Assembly (NCBI GenBank): GCA_016718525.1
Contig: JADKDD010000001.1
Span: forward strand, 1,116,001-1,180,000
Direction: 5' to 3'
Length of the DNA: 64,000 bases
Origin: Rhodocyclaceae bacterium
Lineage (GTDB): Bacteria; Pseudomonadota; Gammaproteobacteria; Burkholderiales; Rhodocyclaceae
The translations under genes and the position numbers were made by a program. Position 1 is the stretch's first letter. Every line of letters starts with the position of its first letter. The notes beneath the pieces are model-generated. The model saw only the letters and a program-made list of their open reading frames with translations, was not told where the DNA came from and made no database searches. Below, one piece after another: positions 26,716-35,617 of the stretch.

Positions 26716-27855
26716 TTAAGATAGGTTCGCCGCAAACAATTTCAGAAAGTTGCCGCCGATAACTTTGGCAACTCCGGTTTCACTCATCCCGTTCTTGAGT
26801 AGCGCGCCGACGATCAGCGGCATCTGCCGGTAATTGTCGAATACCGGTTGGTAGTTGGCGTCCATATCGGTGCCGATTGCCACGTGATCAATGCCAACGT
26901 CCTTGACCAATTGGAAAATACGTTCGATGTACCCTTGTAGTGTGTTGATGCCAATTCCGGCAGGCCACGCACCGATCAACCCGCCACCATCGACAATCGC
27001 ATGCGCGAGTTTTGGCGAAATGAAACGCGGGTGCGATGTGCCGTGCGAATTGGTATGCGTGTGGGTTGCGATCGCCGGCTTGTTGGCAATTGCCAGAGCG
27101 CCAAATGCCGTTGCTTCCGAGGCGTGTGCCAAGTCAACGATGATGCTGGACTTGTTCATTTCGACCACCACGGCACGACCCAAATCCGTAATTCCGCCAC
27201 TGACCGGCGGCGCAGTCATAATGTCACCGAGCTTGCCGCCAGTGACGAAATGGACCAGTGTAATGATGCGCACACCGTCCGCATAGGCGGTAGCGATACG
27301 CGCAGGATTGTCATCGACAAAATCTCCGCCTTCGACCCCGAATATGCAGCCAGGTTTGCCGCTGGCACGAGCGCCAGTCATATCGGCTGGTGAAAGTACC
27401 GGGTGCACCAGGCCCTGCGATACCAGCGCCTTCAGATTCGCTATCTGCGCCTGGTAGTGCGACCAGGCCTCTCCGGGTTCAAACGCTCGAACTGATTTCA
27501 GGCCGCCATCCACCGAATCCAAAACTGAAAAATCCGACACACCTGAAAAACACACCGCGCCCATGCTGCCCGCAATCATGTCCTCGGCCACGCGCTTCTC
27601 AAAACCGCCGGTAAGCTGATACAACCGCAGCTTCCAGGTCAGTCCCATCGCACCATTGACAAAGGTCCGCCCGGGATGCGCATGTGTATCGATCGCCGGA
27701 TTGAGTTTCAGGAAGGCGAAGGCTTGGGCAAGTTCGGCGTCTGACAAAGCGAATCCGACCTCGGCAGAACCCCTGCCAAATGCATAGTAGGCACCTGCCG
27801 CGACGACTGCCGCGCCGGCGCCCAGGCCAGCCAAAATTTTGCGTCGTGAGACCAA
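26716..27855 (-). CDS. Membrane dipeptidase-like protein (peptidase M19) with Tat-type signal
   Basis: The 379-residue product begins MVSRRKILAGLGAGAAVV, a twin-arginine-like signal. An M19 (renal dipeptidase) TIM barrel follows: the metal site PAIDTHAHPGRTF, the bridging Glu in FGVEGGDF, the His pair in THTHTNSHGTSHP and the Asp in VAIGTDMDANYQP. The start is a TTG at 27855. No ATG lies there, and AGAGGA is placed 6 bases upstream; the longer open frame has no homology before this point. It follows radA by 37 bases on the same strand. M19 enzymes cleave dipeptides or beta-lactams; the substrate is unknown. Confidence 0.85.
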   Translation of the reverse strand: MVSRRKILAGLGAGAAVVAAGAYYAFGRGSAEVGFALSDAELAQAFAFLKLNPAIDTHAHPGRTFVNGAMGLTWKLRLYQLTGGFEKRVAEDMIAGSMGAVCFSGVSDFSVLDSVDGGLKSVRAFEPGEAWSHYQAQIANLKALVSQGLVHPVLSPADMTGARASGKPGCIFGVEGGDFVDDNPARIATAYADGVRIITLVHFVTGGKLGDIMTAPPVSGGITDLGRAVVVEMNKSSIIVDLAHASEATAFGALAIANKPAIATHTHTNSHGTSHPRFISPKLAHAIVDGGGLIGAWPAGIGINTLQGYIERIFQLVKDVGIDHVAIGTDMDANYQPVFDNYRQMPLIVGALLKNGMSETGVAKVIGGNFLKLFAANLS

Positions 27856-27892
27856 TGAATTCCTCTCTAAAACTCTGCGGGCAGACGCCCGG

Positions 27893-29272
27893 CTACCAGC
27901 TTCGCAACTGCTCCATCGCCTGTTCAATCCGGTCGAGCGCAACCACTTCGATGCCCTTGATCGGCAATTTCGGGGCGTTGGCTTTGGGCACAATCGCCAG
28001 CGTGAAGCCAAGTTTGGCAGCCTCCTTGAGTCGCTCCTGACCACGCGGCGCCGGCCGGATCTCACCGGCCAACCCGATTTCACCGAACACCACCAATTTG
28101 CCGGGTAGTGGTTTGTTGCGTAGCGATGAAACAATCGCCAACAGCACAGCCAGGTCCGCTGCCGGCTCGGCGATCTTGACGCCACCCACCGCATTGACAA
28201 ACACATCCTGATCGGAACACACGACGCCGGCATGCCGATGCAAAACCGCGAGCAACATTGCCAGCCGGTTTTGTTCGAGGCCGACCGTGAGCCGGCGCGG
28301 GTTCGGCGCTTGTGAACTATCGACCAACGCTTGAATCTCGACCAATAATGGCCGTGTGCCCTCTTGCGTGACCATCACGCATGACCCCGAAACATCCTGC
28401 GCGTGCTGCGAAAGAAACAACGCTGAGGGATTGGCGACACCGCGCAGTCCTTTGTCGGTCATGGCAAATACGCCAATTTCGTTCACTGCCCCGAAGCGAT
28501 TCTTGACCGCTCGCACCAAGCGAAAACTGGAATGTGTGTCGCCCTCGAAATACAGCACCGTATCGACGATGTGTTCCAACACGCGCGGGCCGGCCAGTGC
28601 GCCTTCCTTGGTCACATGACCGACCAGAAAAATACAGGTGCCGCTTTGCTTGGCAAACCGTGTCAGTTGCGCGGCACATTCGCGCACCTGCGCCACCGAC
28701 CCCGGTGCTGACTGGAGAGCATCTGACCACAGTGTTTGAATGGAGTCGATTACCGCAACCGAGGGCCGCGTCTGGCTCAGCGTGTCAAGGATTCGCTCCA
28801 AATTGATTTCTGCGAGTAACTGCATGCCACCGACATCAAGTTGCAAGCGTTGCGCCCGCAGTGCCACCTGCTCACCAGATTCTTCGCCCGAAACGTAGAG
28901 TACGCTTTCACCGGATTGAGCAAGGCGGCCGAGCGCCTGTAACAGCAACGTCGATTTACCAATTCCCGGATCGCCACCGATAAGCACCACCCCGCCGGCG
29001 ACCAAACCGCCACCGAGTACCCGATCAAACTCTTCTACGCCTGTGGGCTGGCGTGGAACATCACGCGGTCGGATATCAACCAATGCCTGTAACTTGCTGG
29101 CGCCACCCAATGCGGAAAAGCTGCGACCGGTTGGGGTAGCCGACTCCATCAGGGATTCAACAAGGGTATTCCATTGACCACAGCCCGGACATTGACCCTG
29201 CCATTTTTGCGCGGTCGCTCCGCATTCAGTGCAGGCATAGTGGGATTTGTTTTTTGATTTTGCGGAAACCAT
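27893..29272 (-). CDS. radA: DNA repair protein RadA (Sms)
   Basis: RadA is a RecA-like branch-migration helicase. The 459 residues comprise the zinc finger (CTECGATAQKWQGQCPGCGQW), the Walker A motif IGGDPGIGKSTLLLQ, the RadA-specific KNRFG motif and a Lon-like C-terminal domain (LAVLLAIVSSLRN; FGEIGLAGEIRPAPRGQER). The ATG overlaps the alr stop by one base (TGATG), so the two genes are translationally coupled. Confidence 0.96.
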   Translation of the reverse strand: MVSAKSKNKSHYACTECGATAQKWQGQCPGCGQWNTLVESLMESATPTGRSFSALGGASKLQALVDIRPRDVPRQPTGVEEFDRVLGGGLVAGGVVLIGGDPGIGKSTLLLQALGRLAQSGESVLYVSGEESGEQVALRAQRLQLDVGGMQLLAEINLERILDTLSQTRPSVAVIDSIQTLWSDALQSAPGSVAQVRECAAQLTRFAKQSGTCIFLVGHVTKEGALAGPRVLEHIVDTVLYFEGDTHSSFRLVRAVKNRFGAVNEIGVFAMTDKGLRGVANPSALFLSQHAQDVSGSCVMVTQEGTRPLLVEIQALVDSSQAPNPRRLTVGLEQNRLAMLLAVLHRHAGVVCSDQDVFVNAVGGVKIAEPAADLAVLLAIVSSLRNKPLPGKLVVFGEIGLAGEIRPAPRGQERLKEAAKLGFTLAIVPKANAPKLPIKGIEVVALDRIEQAMEQLRSW

Positions 29273-30396
29273 CAGTCAACGACCTCTACCGACACACGGT
29301 TTGCCAACGCACAAAACATTTCATAGGAAATCGTCCCGGCGGAGGCGGCGACTTCGTCCGCCGGCAGCAAGCCGGTTTTTTCGTTACCACCCCAAAGCAA
29401 CACCGTGTCACCAGCACCAACTGGCGAGAAGTCGCCGGCATCGTCACTCAGGTCAACACAGATTTTGTCCATTGACACCCGACCCAGCGTGCGGGTGCGC
29501 TTGCCTCCAACAAGAATCGGCGTTCCCGTAGGTGCATGGCGCGGATAGCCATCGCCGTAACCGCAAGCAACAACACCGATCCGCATTGATTTTGGGGCGA
29601 TAAAGTGACCACCATAGCCGACACGATCACCGGACTTGAGAGCTTTAACCGCGATTAACTCTGAGCTCAAAGTCATTACCGGAGTTAACTCGAGGTCAGC
29701 CGCGCTTTTCAAGGCCGGAAATGGTGACGAGCCGTAAAGCATGATTCCGGGACGCGCCCAGTTCGCCTGTGCCGGCAACACGCCACATTGCAATGCTTCT
29801 GGAAATCTCAACAACGCTGCGGAATTGGCAATCGAGACCGGCAATTGCAGGCCCTCAATCATCTTGTTGAAACGTACCAGCTGTTCGCCAATACCATTCA
29901 CCTCATCCGCATTAAAGTGGGTCATGAGCGTTACGGTGGATACGGCTTGTGACCGCTCAAGTCGCTGGAGACAGGATGCAAGCGCATTTGCGTCAATGCC
30001 AAGCCGATGCATTCCAGAGTCAAGCTTCAGATAAATCGGCAGGCGAACCGGCAAGCGTGCCGCGATCAATGCATCAATCTGCCGCTCGGAATGTATCACC
30101 GGAGTCAGTTGATACTCGGCGAAAAGGTTGAGCTCGTCCGGACGGTAAAACCCTTCGAGAATCAACATCGGATGATTGAAACCCAACTCGCGCAATTCAA
30201 TTGCCGTTTCAATCTCGATCAAGGCAAACCCATCTGCCGCATGGCGCAAGCCGGTCGCCGCAACTAATGCGCCATGCCCGTAAGCATTTGCCTTAATGAC
30301 GCTCCACAGCGATACGTCGCCGGCATATTTTTTGGCGACGGCATGATTGTGTCGCAGTGCAGCAAGATCAATACGAGCGTTGATAGGACGGGACAT
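29272..30396 (-). CDS. alr: Alanine racemase
   Basis: This PLP enzyme converts L- to D-alanine for peptidoglycan. The 374 residues include the PLP-lysine motif SVIKANAYGHG near residue 33, KLDSGMHRLGID, the catalytic-tyrosine region YGSSPF and SYEMFC near the C-terminus. One repeat copy (29400-29427) is read in frame as SPVGAGDTVLLWGG, a place where other alanine racemases have similar V-G-x-G-D residues. It diverges from lplT and is coupled to radA by TGATG. Confidence 0.95.
   Translation of the reverse strand: MSRPINARIDLAALRHNHAVAKKYAGDVSLWSVIKANAYGHGALVAATGLRHAADGFALIEIETAIELRELGFNHPMLILEGFYRPDELNLFAEYQLTPVIHSERQIDALIAARLPVRLPIYLKLDSGMHRLGIDANALASCLQRLERSQAVSTVTLMTHFNADEVNGIGEQLVRFNKMIEGLQLPVSIANSAALLRFPEALQCGVLPAQANWARPGIMLYGSSPFPALKSAADLELTPVMTLSSELIAVKALKSGDRVGYGGHFIAPKSMRIGVVACGYGDGYPRHAPTGTPILVGGKRTRTLGRVSMDKICVDLSDDAGDFSPVGAGDTVLLWGGNEKTGLLPADEVAASAGTISYEMFCALANRVSVEVVD
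29400..29427 (+). repeat. Dispersed repeat copy 6 (inside alr)
   Basis: Reads ACACCGTG, TCA, then CCAGCACCAACTGGCGA, a perfect 17-base core. It is antisense to the coding strand of alr. Confidence 0.88.
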
Positions 30397-30579
30397 GGCG
30401 ACTGAAGGTCATTTATGCAGTCAGGTTGAACACGCATTCAAGCACAAAATGAATGGACGACGCTTGTTACCGGCCCTGTTGAGCAAAAAACGATAACGAG
30501 GCAAAAACCGGCTGCTGACGTTGGCGGCCAAGAAAACCATTCGTGCTATAAACGCCCTTCCGTTTCCCTTCGCTTAACG

Positions 30580-31842
30580 ATGAACAAAGGCTTTTACATC
30601 ATCATGGCGGCGCAGTTCTTTTCAGCGCTCGCCGACAACGCACTCCTGATTGCTGCCATTGCAATCCTGGTGGAGATGAAGGCACCGCCCGAATACGCGC
30701 CTTTGCTGAAAACCTTTTTTACGGTTTCTTATGTCGTGCTGGCGGCCTTCGTCGGCGCGTTCGCCGATTCAATGGCCAAATGGCGGGTGATGTTCATCAG
30801 TAACGGTATCAAGATTTTCGGCTGCTCACTGATGTTCCTCGATGTACACCCGTTACTTGCCTACGCAGTTGTCGGCCTTGGTGCAGCTGCCTATTCGCCG
30901 GCTAAATATGGGATCCTGACCGAGTATCTGCCACCGCGACTGCTGGTTGTTGCAAACGGCTGGATTGAAGGCCTGACCGTCGGCGCGATCATTCTCGGGG
31001 TCGTACTCGGCGGTGCATTGATCAACCAGAATGTCGCCGCACAGATACTTGCATTCGATATTCCAATGTTCGATACCGGTGTCGATACAGTAGCCGAAAT
31101 GGCACTGCTGATCATCGGTGGCCTCTACATCGTTGCCGCAGTGTTCAACCTTTATGTACCCGATACCGGTGTCGACCATAAGCCGCTAAAGAGCAACCCG
31201 ATCTATCTGGTGTTTGAATTTTCCCATTGCGTAAAGCTGTTATGGCGCGACCGGCTTGGGCAGATCTCGCTGGCAGTCACCACCCTGTTTTGGGGTGCCG
31301 GCGCAACACTGCAGTTCATCGTCCTAGATTGGGCCAGAGCGGCACTCGGTTATGACCTGTCAAAGGCGAGCTTGCTGCAGGGCATTGTTGCCATCGGTGT
31401 CGCCGTCGGTGCAGTGTTGGCAGCGAAATTCATTACCCTCCGAAAATCCGTGCGGGTGATTCCGCTCGGCATCATCATGGGCATTGGTGTGATGCTGATG
31501 TTGGGCGTTAACCAAATGTGGCAAGCGACGATTGTGATGTTGATTGTCGGTCTGGCCTCCGGATTTTTCGTGGTACCAATGAATGCACTCCTGCAACATC
31601 GTGGTCACATCCTGATGGGTGCCGGGCATTCAATTGCCGTGCAGAACTTCAATGAAAACCTGTCGATTCTGGTGATGACCACCGTTTACTCGATGCTGGT
31701 CATGTGGCAACTGTCGATCTACTGGATTATCTCCATGTTCGGACTGTTTGTTGCCGGCACGATGTACCTTGTTTATCGACGCCATCTTGGCAATCAACGC
31801 GAGAACGACGACGTCGCATTGCTGGACGACTCGACACACTGA
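30580..31842 (+). CDS. lplT: Lysophospholipid transporter LplT
   Basis: LplT is a major-facilitator protein that flips lysophospholipids across the inner membrane for re-acylation. The 420-residue protein has about 12 membrane segments, begins MNKGFYIIMAAQFFSALADNA and contains GAFADSMAKWRVMFISNGIK and YSPAKYGILTEYLP, all typical of LplT. No Aas acyltransferase gene is adjacent. It diverges from alr, an arrangement common in Burkholderiales. Confidence 0.93.
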   Translation: MNKGFYIIMAAQFFSALADNALLIAAIAILVEMKAPPEYAPLLKTFFTVSYVVLAAFVGAFADSMAKWRVMFISNGIKIFGCSLMFLDVHPLLAYAVVGLGAAAYSPAKYGILTEYLPPRLLVVANGWIEGLTVGAIILGVVLGGALINQNVAAQILAFDIPMFDTGVDTVAEMALLIIGGLYIVAAVFNLYVPDTGVDHKPLKSNPIYLVFEFSHCVKLLWRDRLGQISLAVTTLFWGAGATLQFIVLDWARAALGYDLSKASLLQGIVAIGVAVGAVLAAKFITLRKSVRVIPLGIIMGIGVMLMLGVNQMWQATIVMLIVGLASGFFVVPMNALLQHRGHILMGAGHSIAVQNFNENLSILVMTTVYSMLVMWQLSIYWIISMFGLFVAGTMYLVYRRHLGNQRENDDVALLDDSTH

Positions 31843-31935
31843 TTTAAAGCTTGCGAAAATATCGACTGTTGGTGGGAACTCAACGGTGCCCGAGGTTTTC
31901 CTTGCGCGGTTTGCCGATAGTGACGATCTACCTGC

Positions 31936-33423
31936 TCACGAAGCGACGTCGTAACTGGCCAAATCAAAACGCTTGGTGAGGTGCCGATATTCCCAAGTGA
32001 ATCCAGGCCACAAGGTGTTGTTTTTTCCGGTACTGGTCAAATACCAACTCTTGCAGCCCGAAGTCCATACGGTGCCAGAAAAACGGCTCTGGATGTCGGA
32101 GTTGTATTGGCGCTGAACACCCGGCTTTACATCTACAGACGTCAGCTTTTCATCAAGGATCGTCTTGATTCCCTTGACGATGTAATTCACTCCGGACTCA
32201 ATCATGTAGATCATTGAATTGTGACCCAAGCCCGTATTCGGCCCGGTCACCATGAAGAAATTCGGGAACCCGGTCACGGTACATCCCTTGTACGCCTCGA
32301 GGCCATCTTTACCGACTTCGCGCAAATTCTTCCCGTCACGACCGTGAATTTCGACCTCGCCTAGTGCGTGTTGCACGTCAAAACCAGTGCCCAAAATAAT
32401 CGCATCAACCGGCCTTTCAACGCCATCCTTACCGACGATGCTGTTGCTGCGGATCTCCTGAATGCCGTCAAACACGACCTTCACGTTTTCCCGCGCCAGA
32501 GTCGGGTAATACGTATTCATCAACAGGATCCGCTTGCAACCTGGCGTGTAGTCCGGCGTCAAACGTGCGCGCAATACAGGATCCTTGATGTGCTGATTGA
32601 TATTGTTAACCGCCGCTTTTCGAACCAAGCGATTCAAGACCGGTAACTTGGTGAAGGCCACCAGACGCATCTCATAGCGCAGGTAGGTCAAGAACCGGTA
32701 CAACCATTGCATGGGCTTTACGTGTTGCAGCAACCATTGCTCAACCGACGTGATTTTACGATCCGGACGCGGCATGATCCATGGTGGTGTCCGTTGGTAC
32801 AAATCGAGGTGCGCAACTTTTGGCGCGATTTCCGGAATGAACTGAATCGCGCTGGCACCGGTGCCGATCACCGCGACACGCTTACCTTTGAAATTGTAAT
32901 CATGTTCCCAATAAGCCGAATGGAACATCTTGCCAGCAAAGCTTTCCATGCCCGGAAACGTTGGGATGGAGGGCCGTGATAAAGATCCGGTTGCTGCCAC
33001 TACGGTCTTCGCAGTGAACGAATCCTTGCTGGTCACGACCCGCCAAATCCCAAGTTGTTCGTCGAAATCGGCCGACACCAACGCAGTATTGAGCCGGATG
33101 TGCGGTTCCAGCTTGAACTCCCTCACCACTTGTTGTGTATAGGCCCAGAGTTCTTGTTGTGGTGGAAATTTGCGCGTCCACTTGGCATTTTGGGCGAACG
33201 AAAACGAATACAGGTGACTTGGAACATCGCAGGCGGCACCAGGGTAATGGTTGACACGCCAGGTGCCACCATACATTTCATCCTTTTCGAGAATCACGAA
33301 GTTATCGATCCCGGCCTCTTTTAACTTGATGCCCATGCAGAGACCGCCGAAACCACTTCCGAAAATGGCGACATCGACGTCGTAAGGCTTGGTTCCCTTT
33401 GTCATCGCGCTGCCTGCATTCAT
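31936..33423 (-). CDS. Flavin-containing Baeyer-Villiger-type monooxygenase
   Basis: The 495-residue protein has the FAD-binding DVAIFGSGFGGLCMGIKL, the FxGxxxHxxxW fingerprint of Baeyer-Villiger monooxygenases (FAGKMFHSAYW near residue 165) and the NADPH-binding VAVIGTGASAIQFIPE. It would use NADPH and O2 to oxidise ketones, steroids or alkanes; the substrate is unknown. AAGGAGATCGTT before the ATG supports the start. It diverges from the DUF3604 gene across 248 bases and may be unrelated to it functionally. Confidence 0.92.
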   Translation of the reverse strand: MNAGSAMTKGTKPYDVDVAIFGSGFGGLCMGIKLKEAGIDNFVILEKDEMYGGTWRVNHYPGAACDVPSHLYSFSFAQNAKWTRKFPPQQELWAYTQQVVREFKLEPHIRLNTALVSADFDEQLGIWRVVTSKDSFTAKTVVAATGSLSRPSIPTFPGMESFAGKMFHSAYWEHDYNFKGKRVAVIGTGASAIQFIPEIAPKVAHLDLYQRTPPWIMPRPDRKITSVEQWLLQHVKPMQWLYRFLTYLRYEMRLVAFTKLPVLNRLVRKAAVNNINQHIKDPVLRARLTPDYTPGCKRILLMNTYYPTLARENVKVVFDGIQEIRSNSIVGKDGVERPVDAIILGTGFDVQHALGEVEIHGRDGKNLREVGKDGLEAYKGCTVTGFPNFFMVTGPNTGLGHNSMIYMIESGVNYIVKGIKTILDEKLTSVDVKPGVQRQYNSDIQSRFSGTVWTSGCKSWYLTSTGKNNTLWPGFTWEYRHLTKRFDLASYDVAS

Positions 33424-33490
33424 AACGATCTCCTTGTTGTTTTCTTATGGCACGTAAAAACCCGCTTTCGTCGAGCATTACTTTATTCTT

Positions 33491-33505
33491 AAAACATGGT
33501 GTTTT
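33491..33505. promoter_or_regulatory. Inverted repeat in a divergent promoter region
   Basis: AAAACA-TGG-TGTTTT is a perfect 6-bp-arm inverted repeat, followed at 33509 by the shorter CATA/TATG palindrome. It lies between the monooxygenase and the first DUF3604 gene and could be an operator; there is no further support. Confidence 0.3.
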
Positions 33506-33671
33506 GGCATACTGTCATATGGGTAGGCATTGAAAGAAAAATTCAACCTAGACGTTATACCTTGTGAAACTCGTCGTTACCAGGCGAGTCCCGTTTGGAA
33601 ACTGGGTGCAACACTGTTAGAGTTGATGGTCTGTCTCGGCGCACCATAAAAACTACAGGGAGAACTAACTG

Positions 33672-35540
33672 ATGACACGCAAACCGACGTATTGGGCAGT
33701 GATAGGTGTACTCGCTCTGACGCTTCCCTTGAGTGAGTCTTTTGCCGCAGATGCCAAACCGCAGTTCTCACCCAATGTCGCTGCAAATATTGGCAAAGGT
33801 GCACCGAAAAAACTGTTGTGGGGCGACACACACCAACACTCCGGCTGGTCGGGCGATGCCGGCGCATTCGGCGCGAAACTGAGTCCTGAAGATGCGGTGC
33901 GCTTTGCCAGAGGCGAAGAAATCGTATCCTCGACCGGGCAAGCGGCACGTCTGGATCGACCGTTGGATTTCATCGTGATCGCCGATCACTCGGATGGCAT
34001 GGGCCTGATTCAGGAAATGCGCGCCGGCAACCCGATTGTCATGAATGACCCGATTGGCAAGCGCTGGACCGAGATGATGAAGGCTGGCGGTAAAGAAGGC
34101 CTGCAGGCCGCAACGGAGATGATCGACGCGCAATCGAATAACAAACTGCCGGACTTTGTTAAGAACAAAGAAATGGGTATGGCGGTTTGGCAGAAAAATA
34201 CGGCCATCCAGGAGAAATACAATGAACCTGGGCGCTTCACCACGCTGATCGGCTATGAGTGGACCAGCAATTACGGAGGCGGCGACAACCTGCACCGCAA
34301 CGTAATTTTCCGCGACGGCAAAGACAAAGCCGATGCTATGGTGCCTTACACCACTTTTGACAGCGAAAACGTCGAAGACCTGTGGAAATGGATGCACACC
34401 TGGGAAGAAAAGACCGGTGGCAAGGTCTTGGCGATCCCGCACAATGGCAACTTGTCTAACGGTCGCATGTTTGCCCTGACGGATTTGTTTGGCAACCCGA
34501 TGACGCGCGCCTACGCCGAGGCACGAACACGTTGGGAGCCACTCTATGAAGTGACGCAAATCAAAGGCGACTCCGAGACCCACGCGACGCTATCTCCAAA
34601 CGACGAATTCGCAAATTTTGAGCGTTGGGACAAAGTCAATTTGAACGGTGTGCCGAAGAAGGATGGACAACTTCAGTATGAATACGCACGGCAAGCCCTG
34701 AAGAACGGCATGTTGATGGAGTCCAGGCTTGGCGCAAACCCGTTCAAGTACGGCATGATCGGTTCGACCGATAGCCATACCGGCTTATCCACGCCAGCCG
34801 AGAACAACTATTTTTCCAAACATGCTGGTGTAGAACCCAAAGCAGATCGTTGGAGTTTGTCCAAGCATTCGACCACCGGTTGGCAGTATCAAGCGTCTGG
34901 CTACGCCGCAGTCTGGGCGCAAGACAATACACGCGGCGCAATTTGGGACGCGCTCAAAACCAAGGAAGTCTATGGCACGACGGGTTCGCGTATCGCTGTG
35001 CGTGTTTTCGGCGGATTTGATTTCAGCGCGAGCGACGTACAACGCGCCGATTTTGCCGATGTCGGATATGCCAAAGGCGTCCCGATGGGTGGCGAGTTGA
35101 AAGCTGCGGCCAAAGGGCAAGCCCCTGTTTTGATGATTCAGGCTGCCAAAGATCCTGTGGGCGGCAACCTTGACCGTGTGCAAGTGATCAAAGGTTGGCT
35201 TGATGCAAAAGGCGCTGTACAAGAGAAAATCTACGATGTGGCGTGGTCCGGCCAGCGCAAAGCCGGCAAGGATGGCAAGCTGCCGTCGGTTGGCAACACG
35301 GTCAATGTCAAGGAAGCCACCTGGAGCAACAGCATCGGCGCACCGGCGCTCGAGGCCGTGTGGCGTGACCCGAGTTTCGACCCGGCATTGAAGGCGTTTT
35401 ACTACGTTCGCGTAATCGAGATCCCGACCCCACGCTGGACGGCCTACGACGCCAAACGCTATGGCGTGACCATGGGACCGGAAGTTCCGATGATCGTGAC
35501 CGAGCGTGCCTACACATCGCCGATTTGGTACAACCCATAG
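33672..35540 (+). CDS. DUF3604 protein, secreted, first of a tandem pair
   Basis: The 622-residue protein has a signal peptide (LALTLPLSESFAAD). A DUF3604 domain follows, whose histidine and aspartate motifs resemble the PHP metal-dependent phosphoesterase fold: LWGDTHQHSGWSGDAG near residue 50, DFIVIADHSDGMG, AIPHNGNLSNGRMF and IGSTDSHTGLS. Family function is not established; a metal-dependent periplasmic hydrolase is an inference. GGGAG lies upstream of the ATG. It shares most of its length with the next gene, so the two arose by duplication. Confidence 0.88.
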   Translation: MTRKPTYWAVIGVLALTLPLSESFAADAKPQFSPNVAANIGKGAPKKLLWGDTHQHSGWSGDAGAFGAKLSPEDAVRFARGEEIVSSTGQAARLDRPLDFIVIADHSDGMGLIQEMRAGNPIVMNDPIGKRWTEMMKAGGKEGLQAATEMIDAQSNNKLPDFVKNKEMGMAVWQKNTAIQEKYNEPGRFTTLIGYEWTSNYGGGDNLHRNVIFRDGKDKADAMVPYTTFDSENVEDLWKWMHTWEEKTGGKVLAIPHNGNLSNGRMFALTDLFGNPMTRAYAEARTRWEPLYEVTQIKGDSETHATLSPNDEFANFERWDKVNLNGVPKKDGQLQYEYARQALKNGMLMESRLGANPFKYGMIGSTDSHTGLSTPAENNYFSKHAGVEPKADRWSLSKHSTTGWQYQASGYAAVWAQDNTRGAIWDALKTKEVYGTTGSRIAVRVFGGFDFSASDVQRADFADVGYAKGVPMGGELKAAAKGQAPVLMIQAAKDPVGGNLDRVQVIKGWLDAKGAVQEKIYDVAWSGQRKAGKDGKLPSVGNTVNVKEATWSNSIGAPALEAVWRDPSFDPALKAFYYVRVIEIPTPRWTAYDAKRYGVTMGPEVPMIVTERAYTSPIWYNP

Positions 35541-35553
35541 CAAGTCAATGCTA

Positions 35554-35581
35554 ACGCCGTAATACCAGCACCAACTGAGGG
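35554..35581 (+). repeat. Dispersed repeat copy 7 (between the DUF3604 genes)
   Basis: Reads ACGCCGTA, ATA, then CCAGCACCAACTGAGGG. The core is exact to CTGA. It lies 13 bases after the stop of the first DUF3604 gene. Confidence 0.88.
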
Positions 35582-35617
35582 ATTGCAGGAATACTTCAAA
35601 TAGAACGGAGCCTTTCA